From: Undibacterium sp. YM2 | GTDB taxonomy: Bacteria; Pseudomonadota; Gammaproteobacteria; Burkholderiales; Burkholderiaceae_D | Direction: 5' to 3' | Assembly: GCF_009937975.1 (NCBI RefSeq) | Contig: NZ_AP018441.1 | Coordinates: 5,332,001-5,396,000, forward strand | DNA: 64,000 bases | Shown: positions 1-9,399 of the stretch, piece after piece | Position numbering within the stretch: position 1 is the first letter of the stretch | How the letters are laid out: each line of letters opens with the position of its first letter | Translations under genes and position numbers: made by a program | Notes under the pieces: generated by a model | Database searches by the model: none | What the model saw: the letters and a program-made list of their open reading frames with translations, nothing else | Told to the model about the DNA's origin: nothing

Positions 1-3000
1 CACAGGTCAAGGTGGTTCCTACACCCTGACCACTGCCAACGTCACCGCCAGCAGCAGTACAGCCTTTGCTGTAACTTTGAATGCTGCCGACAAACTGGCC
101 ATCAACGGCATCCTGAACAATAACGGCACGACAGCAGTTGATACTACCACCTTCAATCTCGCCGCTGCTGCTTCCTGGGACGCCACCACTACATCCAGTG
201 CCGATCTGACCGGCAATGGAGTGACCGTCTCCAACGTCACAGCCCCAACGATTACCTCAGCGACTTATGACGGTACTACTCACGTATTTACTGTCACCGG
301 CACCAACCTGGTCAAGACTATCGGTGCCACCAACGACGTCACGATTTCCAAACTGACCATTACTGGTGAAGGTGGCGCGACGCGTACTTTATCAACTACT
401 GGCAACGTCGAAGTTACATCCGCCACCAGTTTCACCTTTACGCTCGCTGGTGCCGACATTGCCGCTGTTGATGCCCTGCTCAATAAAAATGGCACGTCTT
501 CCGCCAGCAGCGCTACTACATACAACCTCGCCGCAGCCGATGACTGGGATAGCGTCATCACCGGCGGCAATATTGCTGATCTGACTGGCAACGGCATCAC
601 CGTCTCGAACGCCGCACCAAGTATTCTGAGTTCCACCTACGATGCAGCAACTGGCGTTTTATCGGTCTCCGCTGTCAACATCGTCGGTGGTGACACCATC
701 GATGTGAGTAAGTTATCCATCACAGGCCAGGGCGGCTCTTACACATTAACCACTGCCAACGTCACCGCCAGCAGCAGTACCGCCTTCTCAGTCACATTGA
801 ACGCTGCCGACAAACTGGCCATCAACGGCATCCTGAACAATAACGGCACGACAGCAGTTGATACCACCACCTTCAATCTCGCCGCTGCTGCCTCCTGGGA
901 CGCCACCACCACCTCCAGTGCAGATTTGACCGGCAATGGCGTGACCGTTTCCAACGTCACAGCCCCAACGATCACATCCGCAACGTACGATGGTACCACC
1001 CACGTCTTTACTGTCACCGGCACCAACCTGGTTAAAACCATCGGTGCGACGAATGACGTGACGATCTCGACATTAACAATTACAGGCGAAGGCGGCGCAA
1101 CCCGCACCCTGTCCACGACAGGCAACGTCGAAGTCACCAGTGCCACCAGCTTTACATTTACTTTGGCTGGTGCCGATATTGCTGCAGTGGATGCTCTGTT
1201 GAACAAAAACGGTACGTCCTCAGTCAGTAGCACCACCTACAACATCGCCGCTGCCGACGACTGGAACAGCGTTATCACTGGCGGCAATATCCAGGATCTG
1301 ACCGCCAACGGCATCACTGTTTCCAATGCCGCACCTAGCATCATCAGCTCTACCTACGATGCAGCGACTGGCGTTTTATCAGTCTCCGCCGTCAATATCG
1401 TCGGTGGTGACACCATTGATGTGAGCAAGTTATCCATCACAGGCCAGGGCGGTTCCTACACCCTGACCACTGCCAACGTCACCGCCAGCAGTTCGACTGC
1501 TTTTGCAGTCACTCTGAATGCTGCCGACAAACTGGCCATCAACGGCATCCTGAACAACAACGGCACCACCGCCGTTGATACCACCACATTTAACCTGGCC
1601 GCTGCTGCCTCCTGGGACGCCACCACCGCATCCAGTGCAGATTTGACTGGCAATGCCGTGACAGTCTCGAACGTCACAGCGCCAACGATTACATCGGCAA
1701 CTTACGACGGCACTACCCATGTCTTTACCGTCACCGGCACCAACCTGGTTAAAACCATTGGTGCGACCAATGACGTCACCATTTCCAAGCTCACCATTAC
1801 TGGTGAAGGCGGTGCGACCTACGCCCTGTCCACCACCGGCAATGTTGAAATCACCTCCGCTACCAGCTTTACATTTACGCTGGCGGGTGCCGATATCGGT
1901 GGTGTTGATGCCCTGCTGAACAAAAACGGCACCTCGTCTGCCAGCAGTGCCACCACCTACAACCTGGCTGTTGCCGATGACTGGAACAGCGTTATCACTG
2001 GCGGCAATATTCAGGATTTAACTGGCAATGGCATCACCGTCTCGAACGCTGCACCGAGCATCATCAGCTCCACCTATGATGCCGCGACGGGCGTTTTAAG
2101 TGTCACTGCCGTCAACATCGTTGGTGGCGACACCATCGATGTATCGAAGTTATCCTTGGTCGGTCAGGGTGGTGGTTCTTATACCTTAACCAGCGCCAAC
2201 GTCACCGCCAGCAGCAGTACCGCCTTTGCCGTGACCCTGAACGCTGCCGACAAACTCGCCGTCAATGGCCTGTTGAACAAGACCGGCACCACCGCCGTTG
2301 ATGCCACCACCTTCAACCTGGCCGCTGCTGCTTCCTGGGACGCCACCACCACATCGAGCGCCGACCTGACCGGCAATGCCGTCACCGTCTCGAACGTGGC
2401 CGCCCCAACCATTACCTCAGCCACCTATGACGTCACCACCCACATCCTGACCGTCACCGGCACAGGCCTCGTCAGCACCCTCGGTGCCACCAATGACATC
2501 ACCGTCTCTGCCCTGACCATCAAAGGCGAAGGCGCAGCCACCCGTACGCTGTCGACCACCGGAAATGTCGAAGTCACCTCCGCCACCAGCTTTGCCGTGA
2601 CCCTCGCCGGTGCTGACCAGGCTGCTGTCGAAGCCCTGTTCAACAAGAACGGCACAACATCCACAGGTGGTACCACTTACAACCTGGCTGCCGCCGATGA
2701 CTGGGACAGCGTCATTACCGGTGGCAATATTGCTGTCACCACTGCCCCGATTACCGTCTCCAATGTCGCCGTCCCGACCGTGACCTCGGCCACCTACAAC
2801 GCCAACACCGGTGTACTGACCGTCACCGGCACTGGCCTCACCGGTCTGACAGGCGCAAACAACGACATCGTCGCCAATAAATTCAGCCTGCAAGGCGAAG
2901 GCGGTGCCAGCTATACCCTCACCACCACCAGCAATGTCGAGATCACCTCTGCGACCTCGTTCACCCTGACCCTCAGTGCCGCAGACCGCCTGGGTGCCAA

Positions 3001-6000
3001 CCTCATCATGAACAAGAATGGCACCAGCTCCACCAGTGTCAATACCTATAACCTGATTGCCGCAGAAGACTGGAATGCCGGTGCCGATGCCGCCGTTGTG
3101 ATTGCTGACCTGACCGGCAATGGGATTACTGTTACCAATGTGGTGGCACCAACGGTCACCTCAGCGACCTACAACGTCGCCACCGGTGTACTGGTGGTTA
3201 CGGGCAACAACTTCCTGTCCTTGACAGGAGCCAATAACGATATTACCGCCAACCGTATCCGTTTCCTCGGTCAGGGTGCCTTCAACTACACCCTGACCGA
3301 TACCGCCAACGTCGACATCACCTCCAACACCAGCTTCACCATGACCATGAGTGCCAACGACAAGGCGGCCCTGGCATTGCGCTTGAACAAGGATGGCAAC
3401 TCGTCCACCGACAGCACCACCTACAACATTGGCATGCTGGAAGACTGGAATACTGGTGCCGCTACGGCTGTCGTCATCGCTGACCTGTTTGGCAATTTCA
3501 TTACCGTCACCGGCAATAACGTTGCTCCCGTCATCGGTGGTGTGGTCGCAGGCCAGACCGTGACTGAAACCACCACGGTTTCTCCGTTCACCGGTGTCAC
3601 CATCACTGACCCTGACGTGGGTGCATCTGAAACCATCATCATCAGCCTGGATGTTGCCGCCAAAGGTGCCTTCACCGCCGCTTCACTGGCAGCGACTGGC
3701 TTCTCGACTGCCGATGGCGGCCTGACCTATACCCATGCAGCCGGTACCCCGGCAGCCGTGCAGGCGGCCATCCGTGGCCTGGTGTTCCAGCCGGCTGCTG
3801 GCCGTGTCCCTGTGGGCAGCACAGAAACCACGACCTTTACCATCAGTGCCAATGACGGTATTGCTTCTGCGGTATTGAATAACACGACGACAGTGATTGC
3901 GACCGGCATCAATGCGGCACCGACCAATATCACCTTGTCGAATGCGGCACTCCAGCAGGGTTCTGCTGACAATACCAGTGTGGGTACTTTGACAGCGATT
4001 GACCCGAATCCGGGTGATACCGCCAGTTTTACCCTGGTAACTGGTAATGGGACGAATGACAAGGACAACAGTAAATTCACCATCTCGGGTAATACCCTGG
4101 TGGCGAAGAACCCTGTGGGCATGACACCGGGCAATTACAGTATCTTTGTGAGAGCCACGGATGCCATGGGTTCTGCCTATGAAAAGAACTTCATCATCGC
4201 CGTTGGTGACAATGTCGCTCCAACCGCGACCGGTATTACCCGCATCCAATCTGAGAACACCAGCCTGGGCACGATAGACTACAAGGTCACGTTCAGTGAA
4301 GCGGTGACGGGCGTGAATGCGGCAGCCTTTGCACTGGCGACGACGGGGACAGTGGCAGGAACCATCAGCAGTGTCACGCAGCTTGATCCTTCTACCTACA
4401 GCGTCAGGATCACGGGATTGACCGGTGATGGGACACTGGGCCTGAATCTGAAGAATGCCGGTACTGGCATTGTGGATACGTCCAGCCTGGCCCTGAATGG
4501 CGGCTTTACCGGGCAGTTGTATCAGGTCGATCATACGGCGCCGACGACGGGTATAGGGTCAGTGCGTCTCTCGAATGATGATGGTGTCAGTGGTACTGAC
4601 TTCATCACCACCATCAGCGACCAAACCATCTCGGGCAGCCTCACTGCAGGCCTGGCAGTCGGCGAAACCGTGCAAATCTCGCTCGACAATGGTGCCAACT
4701 GGATCAATGCGCTGGCGACCGTGGGTGGTACTGGCTGGAGTTTGCCAAACCAACTGTTGTCTGGCAATAACACTCTCAAAGTCAGGGTGGTTGATCTGGC
4801 GGGTAATAGCGGGCCGACCTTCTCGCAGGCCTTCAGTATCAACCCTAACAATGACAACCCTGGCGCAGGCGGCTCGGATGCGGATGGCGATGGCATCCTG
4901 CAGCGGGTAGAGGGAGAAGTACCGAATCTGCTGGGATCCGGCAATGGTGACGGGAATGGTGACGGCATACCGGATCAGTCGCAAAAGAATGTCAGTTCGC
5001 TGCTCTGGCATAACAATACGGCAGCAAATAACCATTATGTGACGCTGGCGAATAATAACTTCCTGTCACAAACCAATGTCAACACCACGGTAGCGCCAGC
5101 AACGCTGCCTGCAGAACTGAGCATGCAGTATGGCATGATCACTACGCAGTTGACTGGCCTGGCAGCAGGGCAGGAAACCGCGATGTCGCTGTACACCGAT
5201 GCGATGGGCCCGGTGAATGGCTACTGGGTACAGGACAAGGCGGGCACCTGGACGAATATCGCCACGAATATTGCGACGGTAAACGGCAAGCTGAAAGTCG
5301 ATTTCAAGATCACCGATGGCGGACTCTTTGATGCTGATGGCAAGGTCGATGGCAAAATCAGCCTCACTGGTGGCCTGGGCTTTAAAACCACGGTGCCAAC
5401 CAATCCAAGCACCTCTTTGCCCGGCGACAAGGATGGCGATGGTATCCCGGATGCGATAGAAGCGAAGGTCGGTACCAAGCTTGATGTCAAGGACAATGAT
5501 GTCTTGCACCGCTCTGACCTGTTTGCCATGCAGCTGTACCGTGACGTGCTGTTCCGTGAAGCGGATACCGCAGGTGTGCAGTACTGGCAGGGTCAGATCG
5601 ACAGTGGCAAGATGAGCCGGGCGCAGGTGGCGGCGTCGTTCATGGAGTCAGCTGAATTCCAGAGTGGCATAGGCGGGATCACGCGTCTGTACTTTGGGGC
5701 CTTTGACCGTTTGCCTGACCGTGAAGGCCTGGCTTACTGGATGCAGGCGCAAAAGGATGGCATGAATCTGAGTAAAATCAGTGCTTCGTTTGTGTCGAGT
5801 GCAGAGTTCCAGAAGACTTACGGGGCGCTGGACAATACGGCCTTTGTGGACCGGGTCTATCAGAATGTGCTGCACCGCAGTTCAGATGCAGCAGGCAAGG
5901 CTTACTGGCTGGGGCAACTGGGCAATGGCCTCTCCAGGGGCGATATGCTGGCGGGCTTTACGGAATCGACGGAGTTCAAGGCGAATTCGCAATCCAAAGT

Positions 6001-6154
6001 GTCTTTGACGCTGGATTACATTGGTTTGCTGGGGCATGCACCGGATCAGGCGACGTTTGATGCATTGCTGGCGCAGTCAGGGACGGATGTGGTCACGCTG
6101 ATCGGGCAGTTTATTAATTCGCCTGAGTATCTGGCAAGGTTTATGCCGGTTTGA
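1..6154 (+). CDS. Giant repetitive surface/secreted protein with C-terminal DUF4214 (5'-truncated by window)
   Basis: The frame is open from base 2, already inside a repeat, so the true start lies upstream; about 2050 residues are visible. From roughly 1 to 3520 the protein is a chain of about ten related 120-residue modules (recurring [27 protein letters not shown] motifs), rich in Thr, Ser, Ala and Asn and almost free of Cys. Next come two cadherin-like or Ig-like domains (about 3520-4215; motifs NVAPVIGG and [11 protein letters not shown]), two more Ig-like domains (to about 4850), an Asp/Gly-rich calcium-type stretch ([16 protein letters not shown]), a region resembling 'choice-of-anchor U' domains (about 4985-5400), another DKDGDGIPD motif, and a DUF4214 region of about 210 residues (5500-6154). 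DUF4214 is common at the C-terminus of proteins exported by type I secretion. A role in adhesion or as a matrix protein is inference. No exporter gene is seen nearby. Confidence 0.88.
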   Translation, partial: TGQGGSYTLTTANVTASSSTAFAVTLNAADKLAINGILNNNGTTAVDTTTFNLAAAASWDATTTSSADLTGNGVTVSNVTAPTITSATYDGTTHVFTVTGTNLVKTIGATNDVTISKLTITGEGGATRTLSTTGNVEVTSATSFTFTLAGADIAAVDALLNKNGTSSASSATTYNLAAADDWDSVITGGNIADLTGNGITVSNAAPSILSSTYDAATGVLSVSAVNIVGGDTIDVSKLSITGQGGSYTLTTANVTASSSTAFSVTLNAADKLAINGILNNNGTTAVDTTTFNLAAAASWDATTTSSADLTGNGVTVSNVTAPTITSATYDGTTHVFTVTGTNLVKTIGATNDVTISTLTITGEGGATRTLSTTGNVEVTSATSFTFTLAGADIAAVDALLNKNGTSSVSSTTYNIAAADDWNSVITGGNIQDLTANGITVSNAAPSIISSTYDAATGVLSVSAVNIVGGDTIDVSKLSITGQGGSYTLTTANVTASSSTAFAVTLNAADKLAINGILNNNGTTAVDTTTFNLAAAASWDATTASSADLTGNAVTVSNVTAPTITSATYDGTTHVFTVTGTNLVKTIGATNDVTISKLTITGEGGATYALSTTGNVEITSATSFTFTLAGADIGGVDALLNKNGTSSASSATTYNLAVADDWNSVITGGNIQDLTGNGITVSNAAPSIISSTYDAATGVLSVTAVNIVGGDTIDVSKLSLVGQGGGSYTLTSANVTASSSTAFAVTLNAADKLAVNGLLNKTGTTAVDATTFNLAAAASWDATTTSSADLTGNAVTVSNVAAPTITSATYDVTTHILTVTGTGLVSTLGATNDITVSALTIKGEGAATRTLSTTGNVEVTSATSFAVTLAGADQAAVEALFNKNGTTSTGGTTYNLAAADDWDSVITGGNIAVTTAPITVSNVAVPTVTSATYNANTGVLTVTGTGLTGLTGANNDIVANKFSLQGEGGASYTLTTTSNVEITSATSFTLTLSAADRLGANLIMNKNGTSSTSVNTYNLIAAEDWNAGADAAVVIADLTGNGITVTNVVAPTVTSATYNVATGVLVVTGNNFLSLTGANNDITANRIRFLGQGAFNYTLTDTANVDITSNTSFTMTMSANDKAALALRLNKDGNSSTDSTTYNIGMLEDWNTGAATAVVIADLFGNFITVTGNNVAPVIGGVVAGQTVTETTTVSPFTGVTITDPDVGASETIIISLDVAAKGAFTAASLAATGFSTADGGLTYTHAAGTPAAVQAAIRGLVFQPAAGRVPVGSTETTTFTISANDGIASAVLNNTTTVIATGINAAPTNITLSNAALQQGSADNTSVGTLTAIDPNPGDTASFTLVTGNGTNDKDNSKFTISGNTLVAKNPVGMTPGNYSIFVRATDAMGSAYEKNFIIAVGDNVAPTATGITRIQSENTSLGTIDYKVTFSEAVTGVNAAAFALATTGTVAGTISSVTQLDPSTYSVRITGLTGDGTLGLNLKNAGTGIVDTSSLALNGGFTGQLYQVDHTAPTTGIGSVRLSNDDGVSGTDFITTISDQTISGSLTAGLAVGETVQISLDNGANWINALATVGGTGWSLPNQLLSGNNTLKVRVVDLAGNSGPTFSQAFSINPNNDNPGAGGSDADGDGILQRVEGEVPNLLGSGNGDGNGDGIPDQSQKNVSSLLWHNNTAANNHYVTLANNNFLSQTNVNTTVAPATLPAELSMQYGMITTQLTGLAAGQETAMSLYTDAMGPVNGYWVQDKAGTWTNIATNIATVNGKLKVDFKITDGGLFDADGKVDGKISLTGGLGFKTTVPTNPSTSLPGDKDGDGIPDAIEAKVGTKLDVKDNDVLHRSDLFAMQLYRDVLFREADTAGVQYWQGQIDSGKMSRAQVAASFMESAEFQSGIGGITRLYFGAFDRLPDREGLAYWMQAQKDGMNLSKISASFVSSAEFQKTYGALDNTAFVDRVYQNVLHRSSDAAGKAYWLGQLGNGLSRGDMLAGFTESTEFKANSQSKVSLTLDYIGLLGHAPDQATFDALLAQSGTDVVTLIGQFINSPEYLARFMPV
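81..2960 (+). repeat. Tandem ~720-bp coding repeats
   Basis: Four copies of a 240-codon unit start at about 81, 801, 1518 and 2241, giving spacings of 720, 717 and 723 bp. All are marked by the same GCTGCCGACAAACT stretch. The first three are nearly identical at DNA level and the fourth is diverged. Each unit consists of two related 120-codon halves. The repeat also extends to the left window edge. Confidence 0.9.
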
Positions 6155-6174
6155 GTTGTTGAGGTGCGGAGTTG

Positions 6175-6210
6175 ATGTGCGGAGTTTCTCTCAAAAGGAA
6201 CTCCGCACAT
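6175..6210 (+). terminator. Hairpin downstream of the repeat protein
   Basis: A perfect 12-bp inverted repeat (ATGTGCGGAGTT / AACTCCGCACAT) with a 12-nt loop begins 21 bp after the stop codon. There is no strong T-run after it, so it may be a Rho-assisted terminator or a 3'-end stabiliser. A second 10-bp inverted repeat (CACCAGGCTG / CAGCCTGGTG, 6236-6262) follows, just past the end of the minus-strand small gene. Confidence 0.5.
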
Positions 6211-6272
6211 AGTCTGTCTTTACTACATCCATACTCACCAGGCTGAAATATCCAGCCTGGTGCAGATCAAAA

Positions 6273-6407
6273 CTATGCGCCTGTGCGCTGTGTCCATGGA
6301 ATTGCCGTTCCAGCTTCCTTCTTGGCTTGCTTGGCGGCTTTCTTTTCTTTAGGCGTACTTGCTGCCTGTTTCTTGCTTTCTTTATTGCTTTGCTGAACTT
6401 TACTCAT
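6273..6407 (-). CDS. Small lysine-rich protein, 44 aa
   Basis: This short minus-strand frame encodes 44 residues: a very basic, Lys/Ala/Gln-rich N-terminal two thirds with a KEKKAAKQAKKEAG stretch, ending in PWTQRTGA. A good Shine-Dalgarno (CCAGGAG) sits seven bases before the ATG. I recall similar short, lysine-rich proteins of unknown function in related bacteria but cannot name a family. Composition suggests a soluble, largely disordered or helical protein that might bind nucleic acid; that is inference. It stands alone in the gap between the repeat protein and the ABC transporter, with an inverted repeat (6236-6262) just past its stop. It is too short for most gene callers. Confidence 0.6.
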   Translation of the reverse strand: MSKVQQSNKESKKQAASTPKEKKAAKQAKKEAGTAIPWTQRTGA

Positions 6408-6626
6408 GATTTACTCCTGGGAACACCAAGGCCTTGGTGACAAGTCAGTATAGGCTTGTATGGTGCCATTAACCGTTTTCCTGAAAATATAGTCCACATG
6501 GCTTAAATGTCATGTAAAAGCCATTTCATACCGCGATTTACGCAATCTGTCTCAATGCCAGGGCAAAGCAAACAGCTTTTCTTTACAGTCACCCTACTCA
6601 AACAAAATGATCATGCGGGGGACAAG

Positions 6627-7496
6627 ATGCTGGAAATCAGGAATGTCACAAAAACCTTTGGTAAAAAACTGACTGCAGTCCGTGACTTGTCGCTCAATCT
6701 TGGTCACGGTGTGATCGGCCTGATAGGGCACAATGGCGCGGGCAAGACTACGCTCATGCAAATGATCGCAACCCTGACACGCCCCAGCAGCGGCAGCATA
6801 CTTTTCCAGGGTCAGGACATCGTCAAGAAACCGCAGGCCATACGCCAGCGCCTGGGATTCCTGCCGCAGGATTTTGGCATTTACCCTAACCTGACAGCGC
6901 TGGAATTCATGCAATATTTTGCTGCTCTCAAGGGTGTGCGCGATCCAGCCAGGATCAGGCATTTGCTGGAAGTGGTGAATTTGCATGAACAGGCCAAACG
7001 TCAGGCATCAAGTTTCTCTGGCGGCATGCGACGGCGCCTGGGCATTGCCCAGGCCTTGCTGAATGATCCAGACATCCTCATCGTTGATGAACCAACCGCC
7101 GGGCTGGACCCGGAAGAACGCCTGCGCTTCCGCCATTTATTGAGTGAGCTGGGTTTCAAGAAGCTGGTGATCATGTCCACCCATATCGTCTCTGATGTAG
7201 AAAGCATCGCCAGTCAATTGGCCATCATGCGGCAGGGAAAACTGATCGCCCATGCAACGCCAGATGACATCCTGGCGCAGGCCCATGGACAAATCTGGAC
7301 TGCCGACATTGCCAGCCATGAATATGAGACCTTGCGCAATAAAGTGCATGTATTGCAAAGCCAAAAACAGGGGAATCAAGTGAGCTTGCGTATTGCCCAT
7401 CCACACCAGCCGTGTGCAGGTGCGCGCCATGCTACACCCAGCCTGGAAGAAGCCTTGATGGCACAACGCTATGCGGTACAGGAGCTGGCAGCATGA
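6627..7496 (+). CDS. ABC transporter ATP-binding protein
   Basis: A 289-residue nucleotide-binding subunit of the ABC-2/drug-export type. Visible are Walker A GHNGAGKT (34-41), the Q-loop LPQD (about 79-82), the signature FSGGMRRRLG (130-139), Walker B ILIVDEP (150-156) and the H-loop histidine of STH (186). The start is the ATG at 6627, preceded by GGGGGA; an upstream in-frame ATG at 6507 would add 40 residues that do not resemble the family. The C-terminal 90 residues are a variable accessory region. Its stop overlaps the start of the downstream membrane protein (ATGA), so the two are surely co-translated. The substrate cannot be told from sequence. Confidence 0.9.
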   Translation: MLEIRNVTKTFGKKLTAVRDLSLNLGHGVIGLIGHNGAGKTTLMQMIATLTRPSSGSILFQGQDIVKKPQAIRQRLGFLPQDFGIYPNLTALEFMQYFAALKGVRDPARIRHLLEVVNLHEQAKRQASSFSGGMRRRLGIAQALLNDPDILIVDEPTAGLDPEERLRFRHLLSELGFKKLVIMSTHIVSDVESIASQLAIMRQGKLIAHATPDDILAQAHGQIWTADIASHEYETLRNKVHVLQSQKQGNQVSLRIAHPHQPCAGARHATPSLEEALMAQRYAVQELAA

Positions 7497-9076
7497 GCCC
7501 TTCCCTGCCAAATACACTGAACACACTGACCATTCTGCTTCTGAGTGAAGCTCGTCTGCGCCTACGCCGTCTGGGCAGCGTGGTCGCGATACTGGCAGTC
7601 ATCGCTCTGGCCTGGGTCATGATCCCTGATCCGCAATCGGGTACGTCCCTGATGGTGATAAAAAGTACCCGTGTACTCTATACCAGCTCCACGCTGGCTT
7701 ATGGCAGTGCGACACTGGCCAGCCTGTTATTTGGCCTGGCCGGTTTTTATCTGGTACGAGGCCGTATTGCAGAAGACATGCGCAGCAGCTGTGGTGCCGT
7801 CATTGCCGCTACTGCTGTCAGCAATGGCATTTTTTTGCTAGGGCGCTGGCTGGGCGGTGTGGCTTACCTGCTGGTGCTAAGCACTGCCTTTATGGGTGCC
7901 ATGCTGGTCTGTCATCTGGTACGGGGTGAAGGCCCGGTAGAACTGCTCATCTATCTGCAAACCTATCTGGCCCTGCTCTTGCCGATGATATTTTTTGTTT
8001 GCAGTTGCGCCATCCTGTTTGACAGTTTTTCACCCTTGATGGGCAAGCTCGGCGATGTGATTTTCTTTTTTGTCTGGGTCGCACAAATCGCCCTGCTGGA
8101 TAAAGCAGATAGCGGTATTGCCGGTGAAATCAATCCTTATATGTATATCGATTTCATAGGTGCAGCCACATCGATGGCACATCTGAAGTTATATGTCAGT
8201 ACCAGACATATCTCTTTGGGCACTGCCAGTTTTGATGCAAAACTCATCCCCATACTGTTACCCGCCTTCATGTGGTCCGGAAAACTAATGGCCCTGCGTT
8301 GCGCCACAGCGATGTTGGCCTTGCTGCCACTACTACCAGCGATCGTCTTGTTCCACAGGTTTTCACCAGACCGGGTAAAAGTCAGCCAGGCCCGCAAGCG
8401 TCGCTCACCCCTTAATTATTTAAATCAAATACTGCGCCCTTTCGCTGGCTTGTGCCAACCGCTATTTCGCCTCGCGCGAGCCTTGCCAGGTCTGGCCGGG
8501 CAAATATGTGCGGACCTTGCCCTGACAGTGGCGACTACGCCTGTCGCTGGCCTGGCCTTATTGATCATCCCCTTGTTATCCATGTTCTTGCCAAGCGCAG
8601 TTTTGCCGGGTTTATTGACGATCACCGTCGCCATCTGGGGCATACTCATCAGTGACCTGAGCAGCCGTGATCACCAAACTGTTACCGGTGAAATGACAGG
8701 CGCCGTATCAGGCGGTATTGCCCAGCGTTATTTGCGGCAGTTTGCAGCTAGTGCACTGCTGGGCTTGATGTTGATGGGTGTCATCGCTTTGCGTTGGGCC
8801 ATATACGAGCCAATACGGACGCTGGCCTTAGTGAGCGGCATTTTCAGCATGAGCGCGGTGGCCTGTTTGCTGGGACGCTTATCTAAAACGCCACGTACTT
8901 TTTTGTCCTTGTTTCTGTTTGGCATCTATGTTGCGGTGAATGCAAATAAAGCCCCGGTGATGGATGTATTCGGTTTCAATGGCGTGGCGAACAATTTGTC
9001 TATCACCTGGCAACTGATGCTGGGCGCAATCGCACTGAGCAGCGGCTATCTATATAACCGCCGCGCAGCAGCATAA
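7493..9076 (+). CDS. ABC transporter membrane (permease) subunit
   Basis: A 527-residue polytopic protein with about twelve hydrophobic segments in two sets of six, separated by a basic cytoplasmic stretch (SQARKRRSP, about 300-310). It starts at the ATG overlapping the stop of the ATPase gene and is its obvious partner. The layout (ATPase followed by one large permease) fits ABC-2-like exporters, but I recognise no signature of a specific substrate class. No substrate-binding protein is nearby, which favours export. No terminator is evident behind it; the following 320 bp hold DnaA-box-like repeats and the promoter of the next gene. Confidence 0.8.
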   Translation: MSPSLPNTLNTLTILLLSEARLRLRRLGSVVAILAVIALAWVMIPDPQSGTSLMVIKSTRVLYTSSTLAYGSATLASLLFGLAGFYLVRGRIAEDMRSSCGAVIAATAVSNGIFLLGRWLGGVAYLLVLSTAFMGAMLVCHLVRGEGPVELLIYLQTYLALLLPMIFFVCSCAILFDSFSPLMGKLGDVIFFFVWVAQIALLDKADSGIAGEINPYMYIDFIGAATSMAHLKLYVSTRHISLGTASFDAKLIPILLPAFMWSGKLMALRCATAMLALLPLLPAIVLFHRFSPDRVKVSQARKRRSPLNYLNQILRPFAGLCQPLFRLARALPGLAGQICADLALTVATTPVAGLALLIIPLLSMFLPSAVLPGLLTITVAIWGILISDLSSRDHQTVTGEMTGAVSGGIAQRYLRQFAASALLGLMLMGVIALRWAIYEPIRTLALVSGIFSMSAVACLLGRLSKTPRTFLSLFLFGIYVAVNANKAPVMDVFGFNGVANNLSITWQLMLGAIALSSGYLYNRRAAA

Positions 9077-9084
9077 ATCTTGCC

Positions 9085-9160
9085 TGTGCATAAACCAGTG
9101 CATAAGTTGTAGATAAGCCCGGTCTTGCTTGTGGAGAAACTGTAGATAAGTTGTGGACAA
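9085..9160 (+). repeat. Cluster of DnaA-box-like 9-mers
   Basis: Five 9-mers in the same orientation each differ by one base from TGTGGATAA, the complement of the DnaA box TTATCCACA: TGTGCATAA (9085), TGTAGATAA (9108), TGTGGAGAA (9130), TGTAGATAA (9141) and TGTGGACAA (9152). They lie in the non-coding gap 9077-9399. No AT-rich unwinding element and no replication gene is adjacent. Confidence 0.45.
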
Positions 9161-9228
9161 GCCCGGGATGTTTTATTTCTTTTCAGCAAAGCACAAATTG
9201 TATTAATTGTAAGCAGACTTTAGTTTCA

Positions 9229-9257
9229 TTGTTTTAGCAAATTGATGTCTCTATACT
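9229..9257 (+). promoter_or_regulatory. Sigma-70-type promoter of the M48 protease gene
   Basis: TTGTTT (9229-9234), a 17-bp spacer and TATACT (9252-9257) make a good vegetative promoter. A transcript starting near 9264 would have a leader of about 136 nt before the ATG at 9400. Confidence 0.55.
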
Positions 9258-9344
9258 TTTTATACTTTTGTTGACCTGCCGATGTTGTTTTCAGGTCTGC
9301 CGGAATCCTGTCTGCTGAGCTTTTTTTGCCGGGTTAATATGTGG

Positions 9345-9386
9345 CCTGTTCATCAGCATCGTTCCCTCCGCATGTTCATGAACAGG
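9345..9386 (+). promoter_or_regulatory. Leader hairpin overlapping the Shine-Dalgarno of the M48 protease gene
   Basis: CCTGTTCAT (9345-9353) is complementary to ATGAACAGG (9378-9386). The 3' arm contains the start of the AGGA ribosome-binding site (9384-9387) of the gene starting at 9400, so the folded form would hide it. A competing palindrome GTTCATGAAC lies inside the 3' arm. Confidence 0.4.
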
Positions 9387-9399
9387 ATAAATTACGCCT

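Noticed and set aside
280..5875. Many long open frames on the minus strand and in other plus frames across the repeat protein
   Set aside because: They repeat with the 720-bp unit, lack ribosome-binding sites and give low-complexity Val/Ala/Ser-rich or Gly/Cys-rich translations. They are antisense or out-of-frame images of the real gene.
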